64,000 nt of DNA from Otis tarda (taxonomy: Eukaryota > Chordata > Aves > Otidiformes > Otididae): assembly GCA_026413225.1 (NCBI GenBank), contig CM048553.1, positions 111,745,190 through 111,809,189 on the forward strand. Reading direction: 5' to 3'. The position numbers and the translations under genes are program-made. The first letter of the stretch is position 1, and every line of letters begins with the position of its first letter. A model generated the notes under the pieces. That model had not been told where the DNA came from, did not search any database, and saw nothing but the letters and a program-made list of their open reading frames with translations. Positions 1 to 11,200 of the stretch are shown piece after piece.

Positions 1-2704
1 CTATCCTGATATTTATGACTGCAGAAAACTAGCAGTAACAGTCTCTAAAGTTACTTCAGTCTTCTGCCTTAAATCTTACTCTTGGCAATGATTAAAACCA
101 TGATTAGTTTGGCAGCAGGCTTATTTACGGTCATTTGAAAGTATTAAATGACAAGCAGTTGGAAAATATTGTTCAGTGAGAGATTTGGAGAAGCCTGCTA
201 ATTTAGTTATTGATTCATTCATCATTTTGTTGACCATTTTCTAAGTACACACAACCTAGTGAAATAATGAGTTTGCTTATTATACATTTATCATCAGTGT
301 TAAGATGAGAAGCTCACACTAAATAATGAAATCCACTCCCCACAAGCTAAGGCAGGTGACCTGACTCGTTACTCACTTGAGCACACAAACACCTTTACTC
401 ACAGGAGCAGAATTAATGGAGGCTGGCACTTAAATCAGGGGATCTGATAAAACATCCTTTCTTCAAGTCCCTGAGCAACTTTGAAGCTAGATCTGCTGTC
501 AGCTGGGGGCTACGGGGGGATTACATGACTTCCAGAGGTTCCTCCCAGTCTAAATTTTTTTCTATTTCATTTACTACCTCATATGGGGAAGTCAAATTTG
601 CCAGTTCTGTAGGAAAGAATGAAAGCCAGAAAATATCCCTCTGTTCCCGTCGCTTCAGTTCACTTCAAACTTTAAAATTAAAACCTTACTAGTGAAAGCG
701 AGTTTGCCCCAAAATGCTGGACCAGAAATTGGAACTTGTATGGTACAGTCCCAACAAACCGAAGTGGTATAAACAACACCCTAGCCTGAAGTGGCTACCT
801 TGACCAGAGGATGTCCGAGAGAAGCCACAGCCCTAAAGAGTGTGTAGGACCCAGCCAGAAGGGCAATACGTTTTGCTTTTAGAATCAGACAATGCTATTA
901 ATTACAAATTGCTAATAATGCTCATTAAGTTACTAAACTATTCATAGGAAAGCTGAAAGGAAATTCACAATGAAAGAAGCGGGGGAGTGTTCAGTTATTT
1001 ATGAAGCAATATTAAATTTCAAAACATACAAGTTCTTTTTAGTGGGCAAAACTGCTAATATTTTTGTGTAAGTATCCTTCAGTCCAATGACCCACTAATA
1101 ACAAAGTTCTTCCCTCCTTTGCTAGTCACAGTTTTAAGAAAAATAAATCAGCAGCCCCCCATACTTCAAAGGGAACATACTTCAAAGGGCCCTTCTGCTT
1201 TTCCTTCTACTCCCTCTCCTCCTATCTCTTGAGCAGCCACACTTCAACTCACATTTATCCTTGACACCTTAATCAGCCAAAGCATTCACTAACTTTTCAG
1301 TGAGGAAATGCACTAGTTATCCCAAATACCTATAAAACACTTAAACAATGAAGTGTAATAATTTCCTGCGTTTCAACTTAACATCTCAGGAAACAAACCC
1401 TGTAGCCAAATTGAAATTATAGTTAACATCCCTGGAAGTGCAGTCATTCCAACAGGGGGTTGTTTGTTTTTTTCAGATAAATGATATTTTAATGGGCCTA
1501 AAGAGCAGATAAAAAGGGTTCATGCATCTATACGATTTTTAGGCTGAATGACCAGAGCTTTCTATTTCTAAAAAAATAAAAATAAAAATAAAAAACCAGT
1601 GCATACTACAATCCATATCTGCAATACACACTCTCTTGTATGTGAAGAACGTGTGGAATTCAGAAGCACACTGTATGTTTAAGGCAGTGAAACACCCCCA
1701 TATAAAATGCAGTGAGCTATTTAATCTAAGTAATTGTTATGCACAACCTGGACTGTACCTAAACACTAGAAGGGCTCTTTAAATCTAGTCTTAAACTAAT
1801 TTAAATCAATAGTAAATCCACCGACTGACAAAAAAAAAAAGCCCTAATAGTACTTAAGTACTAATAAAACCCATACATCTATGATACAGTTAACAAACTC
1901 TCTATTCGATTTGGATCTCACTGTCCTCACTGTCTGCAGCAGAATGAGCTCTTAGATGAACTACGGGTATCAGAAGGAGACTACACAGGGACTGTAGTTT
2001 ATTCCGATGAATATCTGCTATTTAGTCCATTTTTAACCTCTCCATGTAAGTGTATAAAGGAAAAAAGAGAATAATTTCAAAGAAGTCCTCACAGTAATTT
2101 CTTTGTTGCTTTTACAGCCCTTTTCTGTCCTATTTTTGTCAACATTAGCTAACAAACATATATAAACACATTTTATTATTCAGACCAGCACCCCTCGTGA
2201 ATTAAACAATACTTTTCACAGGAATTAAGTTACTTCTGTTTGCAGGGGTTTGCAGTATTTCAGCCGTGTATTTCAAATGCTTTGGATTAGGTCTTTTATT
2301 ACTCTGCCACTAAAAAGAACACGTACACCAGCAACAGACAGAAAAAATAGAAGTCACAGCATATAAAGAGAGAGTTTTGAATACAGTAACATTTCAAGAT
2401 TTTGATATTCCAGCTGCTTTCAGTGTTAATCAGATGGAGCTGTAATAGGTACTTAAAATATTTTATGTTAAGAATAAGGAATTATTTTGCAGTTGCCATT
2501 AGGGTTGTGTTCACCAAAGAAAGTCAAATTGAGGAAAGCAAAGGCTTACGATAAGTATCTAATTCCATTCTCAAAAGAACAGAAAAACCCCATGAGATTG
2601 GCCACAGCAGGCAGGACCACATGTCTGTTCAGCCCCATATTCTCTCTCTGACAGCAGCCAGCTCCAGATGTTTAGGAGAAGCCCAAGGACAGACAATGCT
2701 ATTT

Positions 2705-2885
2705 CAAAGAACCACAGAGTAATCTGGAAGGGATGAGACTTCTGGAGGTCATCCAGTTCAGCCCCCTGCTCAAGCTGGGCTTCCCCTTCTGACTCCTGCC
2801 AAGGGTCTCACCCGCTTAAGCAGTTCTCCATTCAGGAATTTCCTGAGCTAGAAGCAATGCCTTTGCCCTTTCTTCATTATCTACT
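2705..2885 (-). mobile_element. Degraded CR1 LINE 3' fragment
   Basis: The plus strand reads like an inverted CR1 end: an agaaccacagagt.aatctggaaggga-type start, then a ggtcatccagttcagccccctgctcaa block. The order matches the younger copies at 21.6 and 24.3 kb but with many changes and no terminal ATTCTATG repeats. The right border is uncertain. Confidence 0.6.
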
Positions 2886-4029
2886 AGCAGATAGTCCAAG
2901 AAAATCCTAATTTACAGCCTCTGAAATTCCTTGTCTTAATACTTGGTGATTTATTAGTTCAAAGAGCTCAGTTTCAACCACTCCTCACTCCTCCATAGCT
3001 CCACTAGCGAGACTCCACACAGCAAAGGGCACACCCCATTACACAGCCCATAAGCTCAGTCAGAAATCCAAAACGGCCAGTTCGACACTCCAAAGAAAAA
3101 CAAGGGAAATTACACAAGATGGTGTTACTCAGTTGTCTGCTGCCTTTGTTATTTCCCTCAAATTCCAGTGTTTATATATTCTAATAAAGGAAAGCTACTT
3201 TTTTAAACAAAAATAACAATGCAAACAAACAGAAAACAGCGCATTTGAATGCCAAACGCCCAACACCTATTGTCACAGGCCCCAGGGCAGCAGCGTCATC
3301 GATGTCCGCAGTCTATTTCAGCAGCACCCACGACCTAGCAATCTCATCCTCACTGTTTCATATCAAAATAAAAACTAGTTATTCTTTGTTGTAAAAGAAT
3401 CCTTACCATCACCTCAGTCCAACTCTGAGCCTAATCCCAGTGTCCTTCCACTGACTTCTGGGGGACGTGAAATGGTTTCAGAGAGTGCTTATCATCTACA
3501 ACTTTCAAATAAAGGCGTGCAAATATTACTGCTTCTCAAGCGGGGAAATTGAGGAATGGGGATTTGCCTGAGATAAGCCAGAAGATAAGTGAGATACAGC
3601 TGTTCCCTGACTCCTGCCATACCTGTGGGCTCACACAGCCTTGCTACAGCACACTGTGCTGTAGGTGGTCACTCTGCAGGCAACCATGCGGCCACACTCA
3701 ATCGCATGAAGCTTAAAACCAAACAAGTAACTTTGTATTACCCTCTGTAAAAATCTCTGCACTGGTTGCTCTCTTTGCTGGACAACTCACTGGGATACAC
3801 AGATTGTAAATGTGCTGGCTCACATTCCTGGCTCTCCCTCGCTGTTAATGTACCGATCCAGCAAGACAGAGCAACCACAAAATGGGTTCTGAGCGCCGCT
3901 GTACCTTGGCAAATCTGGCCCCAGGGTGGATAGGTGCACTCCCCGAGCAGGCGCGGGCGTTCCTGCCGCCCACAGAAAGTGGTCCACGTGTTTACCGCCT
4001 CCCTGCAAGCCCCACCACGCTGTGCAGCC

Positions 4030-4135
4030 GTGGCCTGGCGAGGTGTGCCAGCGAGGTGAGGCGTGCCAGCGAGGCGAGGCGAGGCGGCGTGACGAGGTGT
4101 GCCCGCGCGGCGAAGCAAGATGTGCCAACGCGGCT
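4030..4135. repeat. GC-rich degenerate minisatellite in EMILIN2 intron 2
   Basis: About seven imperfect copies of a 12-14-bp unit resembling GCGAGGTGTGCCA (variants GCGAGGTGAGGCGTGCCA and GACGAGGTGTGCCC). Every copy carries CpGs. The peptide-like repeats read here on either strand come from this array, not from a gene. Confidence 0.7.
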
Positions 4136-4406
4136 CCCTTCCAGCGCAGTGGACTGGCCGCGCGGAACAACGTGCTCAATCTGGCTCTGATTAGCTTCGG
4201 CAGCCTTATGTTTGCAATAAGAGAACACGCTTTGTTTGGGGCACGCTGGGGACCAGAGGGCTGTATGTGCCCTCCTGCCCCTGCCATAGGCTTTTTGGGG
4301 TGCGGGGAACCGCCCAAGCGCTGCAGCAGCGACTGCTTCTCCACCCGGGCTTGGCCAGAGGTGGCCAAGCTCTCCCCTTCCCGAGGTCGCCTCCTCGGCT
4401 ACTTAC

Positions 4407-4529
4407 ACCGGGGTGGGCTGGCAGGGGAACTGGTTCCAGGCGCACTTGTACTGGGCCTGGACGTAGCTCTCCGTCCCGTCCAGCACCGAGCAGCTCACGT
4501 TCCTGTTCACGATGTAGGCGCACCAGTTC
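4407..4529 (-). CDS. EMILIN2: EMILIN2 exon 2: N-terminal half of EMI domain
   Basis: Acceptor CCTCCCTCAG and donor CCGGT/GTAAGT. It supplies four of the EMI-domain cysteines (WC, SC, KC, PC), the WCAY start and an N-glycosylation sequon (NVS). EMI domains mediate multimerisation and partner binding in matrix proteins. It ends two bases into a Val codon. The CCPGF half of the domain is in a later exon outside the window. Confidence 0.93.
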
Positions 4530-4817
4530 CTGAGGGAGGGGTGGGGGGAAGACAACGGCCGTCAGGGACAGGCAAGGGCATGAGGGGGCCCACACGCCGC
4601 CCCATCCCGCCCGCCCCGGCACCCCCCGGCTGCCCTAGCCCGCCCCGGCTCGCCCCGGCCCCGCAGCCCCCTCCGGGGCGGGCGGTACTCACTTGCTGCG
4701 GGAACCCGGTCGGGTGTAGCGCAGGTGCGGGGTGGCGTGGCTGAGCCCGGCGCCCAGGGCGAGGAGGAGCGGCAGCGCCCAGCCCGAGGGCGCGGGGGAC
4801 CCCGGGCACAGCTCCAT
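4407..4817 (-). CDS. EMILIN2: EMILIN2 exons 1-2 (gene partial, continues past base 1)
   Basis: Elastin microfibril interfacer 2, a secreted extracellular-matrix glycoprotein. The joined exons 4817-4693 and 4529-4407 encode 83 residues, counting the split final codon: a signal peptide followed by the opening half of the EMI domain, with the family pattern [13 protein letters not shown], then [13 protein letters not shown]. Intron 1 is 163 bp with GTGAGT and CAG boundaries. The rest of EMI, the long coiled coil and the C1q domain known for EMILINs must lie beyond the left edge. EMILIN1 and EMILIN3 share the fold, but the residues fit EMILIN2 best and SMCHD1 as neighbour supports it. Confidence 0.9.
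4693..4817 (-). CDS. EMILIN2: EMILIN2 exon 1: start codon and signal peptide
   Basis: ATG at 4,817-4,815, with a G at +4 (ATGG) and C at -3. The product starts [20 protein letters not shown], followed by [19 protein letters not shown]. The hydrophobic run from Trp13 to about Gly25 is a signal peptide, with probable cleavage after SHA. It ends AGCAA/GTGAGT, two bases into a Lys codon. No other in-frame ATG lies between this one and the hydrophobic core. Confidence 0.88.
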
Positions 4818-5260
4818 GGGGGCGACGGGCAGCGGGTGGCGGAGGAACGGGGAGACCCGGTGCCTCTCCGCGGGTTCCCTCCGGCCGTCTGTCCCTCCGG
4901 CCGTCCCGCCCGCCCTCGCCCGCTCTCAGCTCCCTCACTGACGCAAATCCACCCCCCACCCCCGTTTCCGCCCTCCACGGCGGCTCCGCACCCCGCTCCG
5001 GCCGAAGCGCCGCTCCCCTCCACCCCGCCCGGCCGGCCCCCTGCCCCGGCCCCGCTCGCTCCCGGCCCCCCGCCCCGCTCTCGCCCTCCGGCCCAGGAGG
5101 AGCGGCAGGCGGAGGGGCCGCCGCTGGCCCCACATGGCGCCCGGCCGCCGTAAGCGGGGCCCCCCGAAAGCAGCCCCCGCTCCCAGTCCCCTGCCCGAGC
5201 TGGCCGGCGACCGCCCCCGAGCCCGTTTTTCCCACTGGAAAGTTGATGGGAGGAGAGGAT

Positions 5261-8200
5261 CGGGCCCCTGGGGAGGAACAGGGCAGGCAGGGTGCCGTGC
5301 CCACCCCGGGGTCCTGGGGCTGAGGGTAGCCTCCGCACTGCGGACAAGTGGGGCCAGTGCAGGTCTGGTGGCCCTGTGGTGTGTGCGAGGGAGGTTTTGG
5401 CGGGCTTGATGCCGTGCAGCAGCCCTGTGATCCCACTCGACACCCCTGCCTTGACATGGCCACTGTTGCCTTGCGTGGCCCAAGAGCTCATCCTGACCCT
5501 TGGGCCTGGGAAGGCTGCTGGCGGCCACCTCTGCGAGCCATGCACAGCAGGCCATTATTCACAAGGAGAACCCTTCGCTGGGCAGAGAGAGCAATGGGTG
5601 TCAAAATTCACTCCGGCATTAAAATCTAACTCGGGCATCTTGAGTGGGTGACCTGCCCGTGCGAGGCCATCTGCTATGACCATCTGCCATGACCACCATG
5701 GTCCAGACCAGAGGGACATCCCTCTGTCCTCCTCAGCTCCTGCTCTTTTGAAGGAGTTGCTTTGGATTCAGGCAAAACTAACAAAGCTTTGAGGCTGGGC
5801 TAGTGCACAGGGAAGGAAGGGCAAGGCAAGAGCAGTGCTTGGGTGGAGAAGAGGGGGGGTGGGAGATTTGGGAGTAGTGCCTGCTGCTGCTGCTGAGCCT
5901 GACCAGTCCAAACCCTCCCCATGTGCTCCCAAGCCTCCTGTGGCCATGGCAGCCGCTCAGGCTTTCTAGGTCTCACATGGGGGCAAAGCAGATGGTGGGG
6001 CCAGGTCCTTTCTTCTGCTGTAGGCAGTGCCTGCCGAAGCTGAACGTGGACCTCATCGTCTTCCCCGACCTGCTGAAATAGGCAGGTTTCCTCTGCCAGT
6101 CTTGCCGTTTGTCTTCCCCAACGACTTCACTCGGCCTCTGAGCCTGACAGGGAAATAACCTTTAAATGCTGAAGTCAAAATTATGCTGTCAGACTGCTTT
6201 TTAGTAATTGTTTCACTGGAAATGTACACTAAAGCTTTCTGCCCTGAGGATAAATGTGTCCTGTAGGGACACTTTGCAGGTGACAAGTAGCAATGGGAAA
6301 ATACCATATTATTACTGTCATTTGAGTCCGTCCCATTTCACTTGAAAAAAGGGCACTGCAGCTTCTTTGGCAAGGATAGCACCTCACTGCCTAAGAAATT
6401 ATCCTTCAGGCAAAGGTTAAACAATTTGCTGTGCCATTGTTTACATTTGCAAGAGCATGCCATTCAGGCATCACTGTTTCTGCCAGCAGAAATTATTTGG
6501 AAGCCAGGCTACAGTTCAGTCCCTAAAAAGCAATGGGGAAGGCTCACTCTTTCTTTTTCCCCTCCTCATCCGGTCAAGGAACTTGTGAAGTTGGTCTTTT
6601 TCCAAAAGTGATGAGCAATATGGAAGAGCAGCACACTGTCCCACAAAGGGAAAGTCATTAAGGAGTTCAAGACTGAGATCATGCCTGTCTTGAGAATGAC
6701 TGCATGGTACAAAAATTAGTAGGCAGATTTAAACAAAATGAGCATGAAGCGACAGTATGTTTCCATACACAAAGCACTGAGCTTATACTTTGGTGAAGAG
6801 AGATAAAGGAGAAATTATCTGATTTGTCACCAGGACACTTTTGTAACCTGCAAACCGCAGACTCGATTGCGTGATTGAACACAACTTGGGTCACCGTTAG
6901 AAGGAGAGTCATTGCAGCCTTCGCTTACCCCATGGATACGGCAGGTGATAAGTCGGGAGTCGCCTGTAACTTCAGGACTCTGTCCTTGGAAAAATGTTTC
7001 TTCTCTCAGGAACAGTGCAAGAAAGTCCCTCTCCTGTTTTCTAATATAGAGGAGTTGTCCCTTTACTGTCTGGATCAACTACTTTGTAAATGTTATGAAG
7101 CAGGACTTTGATGGTATTTGCTGCCATTACTTTAAAGGGGTGCGTGAGACTTCTTCCACTGCAAAGCACAGTGTATTTTTGAGTTTGTTTCATTTAAAAT
7201 AAACTGTAACAATGAAAAACAAAATCCTGCAGGACCATTTGTTCTCCTTGCTGAAACCAGAGCTCTGTGGGAACTTGAATGCAAGCGCTGCTGCAGGGAG
7301 TGAAGTTTTATGCGTGGCTTTGTGATGGCTCAGCAAGGAGTAACAGCAGAGGATGACTTGTGCTGAGAAGTATTGAGCTGAATAGAAATGGATGAATCTG
7401 GGCAGATGCATAGAGTTGGCCTCAGCTCCTCTGATATTCACACTGGGCCTATGACATCAGCTGATTCAACAACAATCAGAACAGAAATTGGGCTCTGCCA
7501 GGAGAATCTTCAGCTCAGGTGCACACTGAACATGTGGTCCAAACTCTGCTCATGGCTGCATTTTTTCTGTGGGTGTAACTAGTTTTATTTCAGAGCGTAA
7601 GTATGAAGGCTAATAGTGCTCGCAAGGAGACAACAATGCTCACACTTTATTTTTCTGTGCTATATCCTCTCATCTCGAAAATTCACAGAACTCCCAAGAG
7701 AGATGATTCTTACAGTGCATGGAAAGCATCCCTCCACCCCTCCCTCCAAATGGAGTGTGTTGTCTGTGAGTGCATGGAGGAGGGCTTCGATGACTGGCGA
7801 GGTCAGGACACGCATCCTTGGGAGTTGGAGATTGCAGACGTGAGTCCATAAATCCTTTTAAATTGTTTTAAAGTTCTTATTTCTTTACTAAGCAGTCTGG
7901 CTGTGTTTTCAGCACCAAGATCAACCACACTTTTGTACTTCATAACAGAATAATGATAGGGCCATAGGCAAGGGTCTAGTGGAGAGGGAAAGGTGCACAG
8001 AGCAGGTGAGCAGAATAAATAGCAAGAGTATTTACTGCAGAACTCCAAAAGAGAAATGTGTGGTGCATGGAGTGGAAATGGTGTTCTCCCTGCAATTTAC
8101 CTCTCTTACGTATCAGCTCTTTCTATAGATTTCAGCGATAGATTGCTTTGTGAATTCTGAGTTCCTTTTCTTTAGGTTCACCGCCTCAAAAAACTGCCAA

Positions 8201-11200
8201 AATAACCTGAGGTGAGTGGCTTTTAAAGAGGTGTTTGTACTTCCTTGACACTTCTCTTTAATAAAAAAAAAAGCTCTCTTTTCTAGAAAAACTGTCTGTG
8301 CCACAGAAGGTCTTTCAGGTACTTCTCACCTGGGCGTCAGACATGAGAAGCCAACCTGCAGCTGTGTAGTCTGGCTTTACATTTGGTGCTGTATTAACTC
8401 CGTCCATGAGCAGGTCACAGTGTCTCTGGAAAGATTAAACTGGTGTTAGGGAACAAAGACAAGTCTGAAAGGAAGCTGTAGGAAACTCCAAGCTAATAGA
8501 GGAAGGCTTGGATTACGTTGTATGGTGCATGCTGGTTCAGATATACCAGGAAAAGCACTCCACGGGGAAAGAGGAGTTTGAACACTGTTTTGCAGGGACA
8601 TGATGCAGCCCTGTCCCATTCATTTGGCCTGGTGTGTATGTTGCTACATAGTAATCTTAAGATTAATATTAACATTAACATTTCTAGTTTGAGTCTAGGA
8701 TTGGTGTCCTCCAACTTCTCCCCTCTCAGATGAGATCATGAACTTTTTTTGCAGCATCTTTTCAAAAATTATTCCCACTGCAAGAGCCAGGTTTCAATTT
8801 TGAAATTTTTATGTGCAATCATCCCTCTAAAGTCAGCCAGACACATATTTAGCTGTGAATGTTTAGTGAAAATTAATGACTGAATGAAAAGTAAATAACA
8901 GATGTTAATAAAATTACTATTTATAAACATGTTAACGTAAAGAAAAAAATCCAAGCCCTAGTCAGGGGTGAATAAATAAACAAAAGAGAGGAGGGTTAGC
9001 AGAAGATTTTGGTTTTCTTTTTACTTGGAGAGCCACTTTGGAGAGCCATAACAGTTACACAACTATAAAGACTTTGATAATTCAACAAAAAAAAGATCTG
9101 TAGCAGAGATCCACTCTAGCAGCTTTGGAGTATGCAGAGAAGTAGCCCATGTAGTCCTGACCGGTGCTCAGGCCACATCTTCACCTAGCTCAAGTGCTGT
9201 ATTTGCCTATTTAGGTGTGGTGTGGTGTCCTATGGGCTCCGTGAAACACACTCGGGGATGTTTCAGTGCCTGGGTGGGCAACCTGGCAACTCCAGCCTTT
9301 CTTCCTTGGTGTTATTCCCTTTTGAAAGAAAACATTTGTGCTAAGTTTATTTATTTAAACAGAAAAACAAATCAGCGTGTTACAAACAGCCCAAACATTG
9401 CCCAGATGTGGCATGCATTAAGTGTTTGTATTAAAACTGATGCTCTTTATTGTTGTAGTAGTTATGGTTTTGGCTAGAGAACAAAATAAACAAAAGCTGG
9501 TCCCTGGGAACAGCTATCTGAGCACTCTATTGCAGTTTGCTCAGGGCATCAAGGCAGAGCAGCAGAGATCAATATACATTCTTCTCCACTAGGAAGAATG
9601 ATTTGCCTGAGTGCTGGAGAGCTGTAAACCACAAGTATGCCACGCTTGTGGAACACAGTATCTACTTTATACTGAACAGTCGTAACTACTAAAGAAAGGT
9701 CTACATTACTTCCACAGGAAAGATGAGCGCTCTTTCATATTACTTACTATATAATGTGAGAGGACTGAATGGAATATCATCCACTGTTCCCATGGATTTC
9801 TGAGCACAGCAAGTCTGGAGCTTGTGCAGAGAGAAGACATTGGAATATAGGATGACAATCAGAAAAACACATTTTAATGCCTGCGAGATCTTTTGGTGAA
9901 GAGCCTGAGGCTGGCTGACACATGCGCAAAGGTGGAAGAAGTTAAAGAGTACTGGAAAGAAGATCAGAGGAGATCTGCATTTCTTGGCAGATGGGTTGGG
10001 GGTGGGAGGGTAGAGGAGGTATGGGGAAGAGGTTTCTTTTGTGTCTGCTTGTCTTTGATTTTGTGGAATTACCGGGTGACTTCAATGGAGAAGATGCATA
10101 ATGCACTTTTGTTCTTTCCACAGCTACTGCTGCTCTAACCTGCACACGCAGCAGAACAAAGTTGGTTCATACAAAGCTATGTCTGCTACCTGCACACAGA
10201 CCCTTCAAAAAACCTGTGGGCAAATTGCTGAAACACACGTAAAAGACTGAGTCTGAAACTGCATGCGTTGTTTACCCTTGCTGTAAAGAGTTTCTTCCAA
10301 TCTTGCTTGTTATGAAACAAAGAATTGTCGTATTGGTTTTGATATCTCACCTCTGATAGTAGTGCAATATTTCAGAATAAAGAATAAAACTGAGGGCATT
10401 AATTATTGTACGGTCCTTACCTCCGATACAGGGCAGCTTCGAGTTTCATGGCATGCACTGCCCTTCTTGATGTGCCTCTCTCTGATTAAAAATGTCAGAT
10501 TTCAGCTTTTAAGACTTTTTAGAGATGAGTTGGAAAGGAGAGAAAGGGAGTGGCACATGACTTTACAATGTTTGGGACAAAGTTGTCAACAGATTTTTTA
10601 AAAATTACATTGTTCCTAATAGAAAATTACATTATTCTGAAGCTCTGATTCCTTGTTCATCAGTTTATCCAGTCTCTTACTGAAGTTCCTGGTGTTTGAA
10701 CTGAGCAAGAAAGTTATGTGAGTTTAAGCACAAGAGGTGCAAATTTCTATGCAGATATTATAATCTCAGTTTAGGCATAATAGGTGTTGATTTATTTTAA
10801 GGAATTAATTAAAAATGCAGTAAGCCCACTTAATATTAAAATAAGAAGCTTTTCCTGAGAACAAGAGGCAGAAATTCCTGATGTAGGTAAGACCTAATAC
10901 TGTAATTCACCACATTGTTCTTGCTTCTTTGGAAAAAGTAACTCCTGGCCTAATAATTTCCCAATTTAAAAAAAAAAATAAAAGACTGCTACTTTTAAGG
11001 AAGCCTTCTGTACATTTCTTCTGATTCTTACTTATTCTCCATTCAAAAGCAAGGTTAAATGTAACTTCCACTCAACTTGCACACTATGAAGGAGATTTAG
11101 GCTTCTTGAAAAAATTTTATATTTCAAAGTGAGCTAACCAAACACAAAAATGCCAGGAATATTTTAAATAAGATCTCATTAGGTAAAGACCATGGCCACA

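Larger units (their letters stand above)
1..4406 (-). other. EMILIN2: EMILIN2 intron 2 (partial)
   Basis: From the exon 2 donor to the left edge I see no stretch that reads as the second half of the EMI domain (a CCPGF-type block) or later EMILIN2 exons. It contains a degraded CR1 scrap near 2.7 kb, a GC-rich minisatellite near 4.0-4.1 kb and simple A-rich runs (1,569-1,596). A very short or divergent exon cannot be excluded. Confidence 0.6.
3890..5260. promoter_or_regulatory. EMILIN2: CpG island over the EMILIN2 start
   Basis: A strongly GC- and CpG-rich block in otherwise AT-rich surroundings, covering exon 1, intron 1, exon 2 and upstream DNA. Upstream of the ATG there are tandem GC-box-like CCGCCC motifs (for example 4,906-4,915) and no TATA box, so this looks like a CpG-island promoter for EMILIN2 transcribed leftwards. 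The transcription start cannot be fixed from sequence. Long open frames here in several frames are a by-product of GC richness. Confidence 0.75.

Noticed and set aside
3270-3310. CCPG-like reading on the minus strand as a possible EMILIN2 exon 3
   Set aside because: It reads CCPGAC rather than CCPGF in one frame, with a stop just before it, and lacks the expected upstream EMI residues and splice sites.
3738-4744. Overlapping open frames with TPRLAGTPHLAGTP-like repeats
   Set aside because: They are shadows of the GC-rich minisatellite and CpG island on both strands, with no splice or family support.
4507-5545. Long minus-strand open frames of over 300 codons across the CpG island
   Set aside because: They run through the EMILIN2 start and upstream DNA in two frames, are Gly/Ala/Pro/Arg-rich and have no domain. 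This is what GC-rich DNA gives by chance; the real coding parts are the two short exons.
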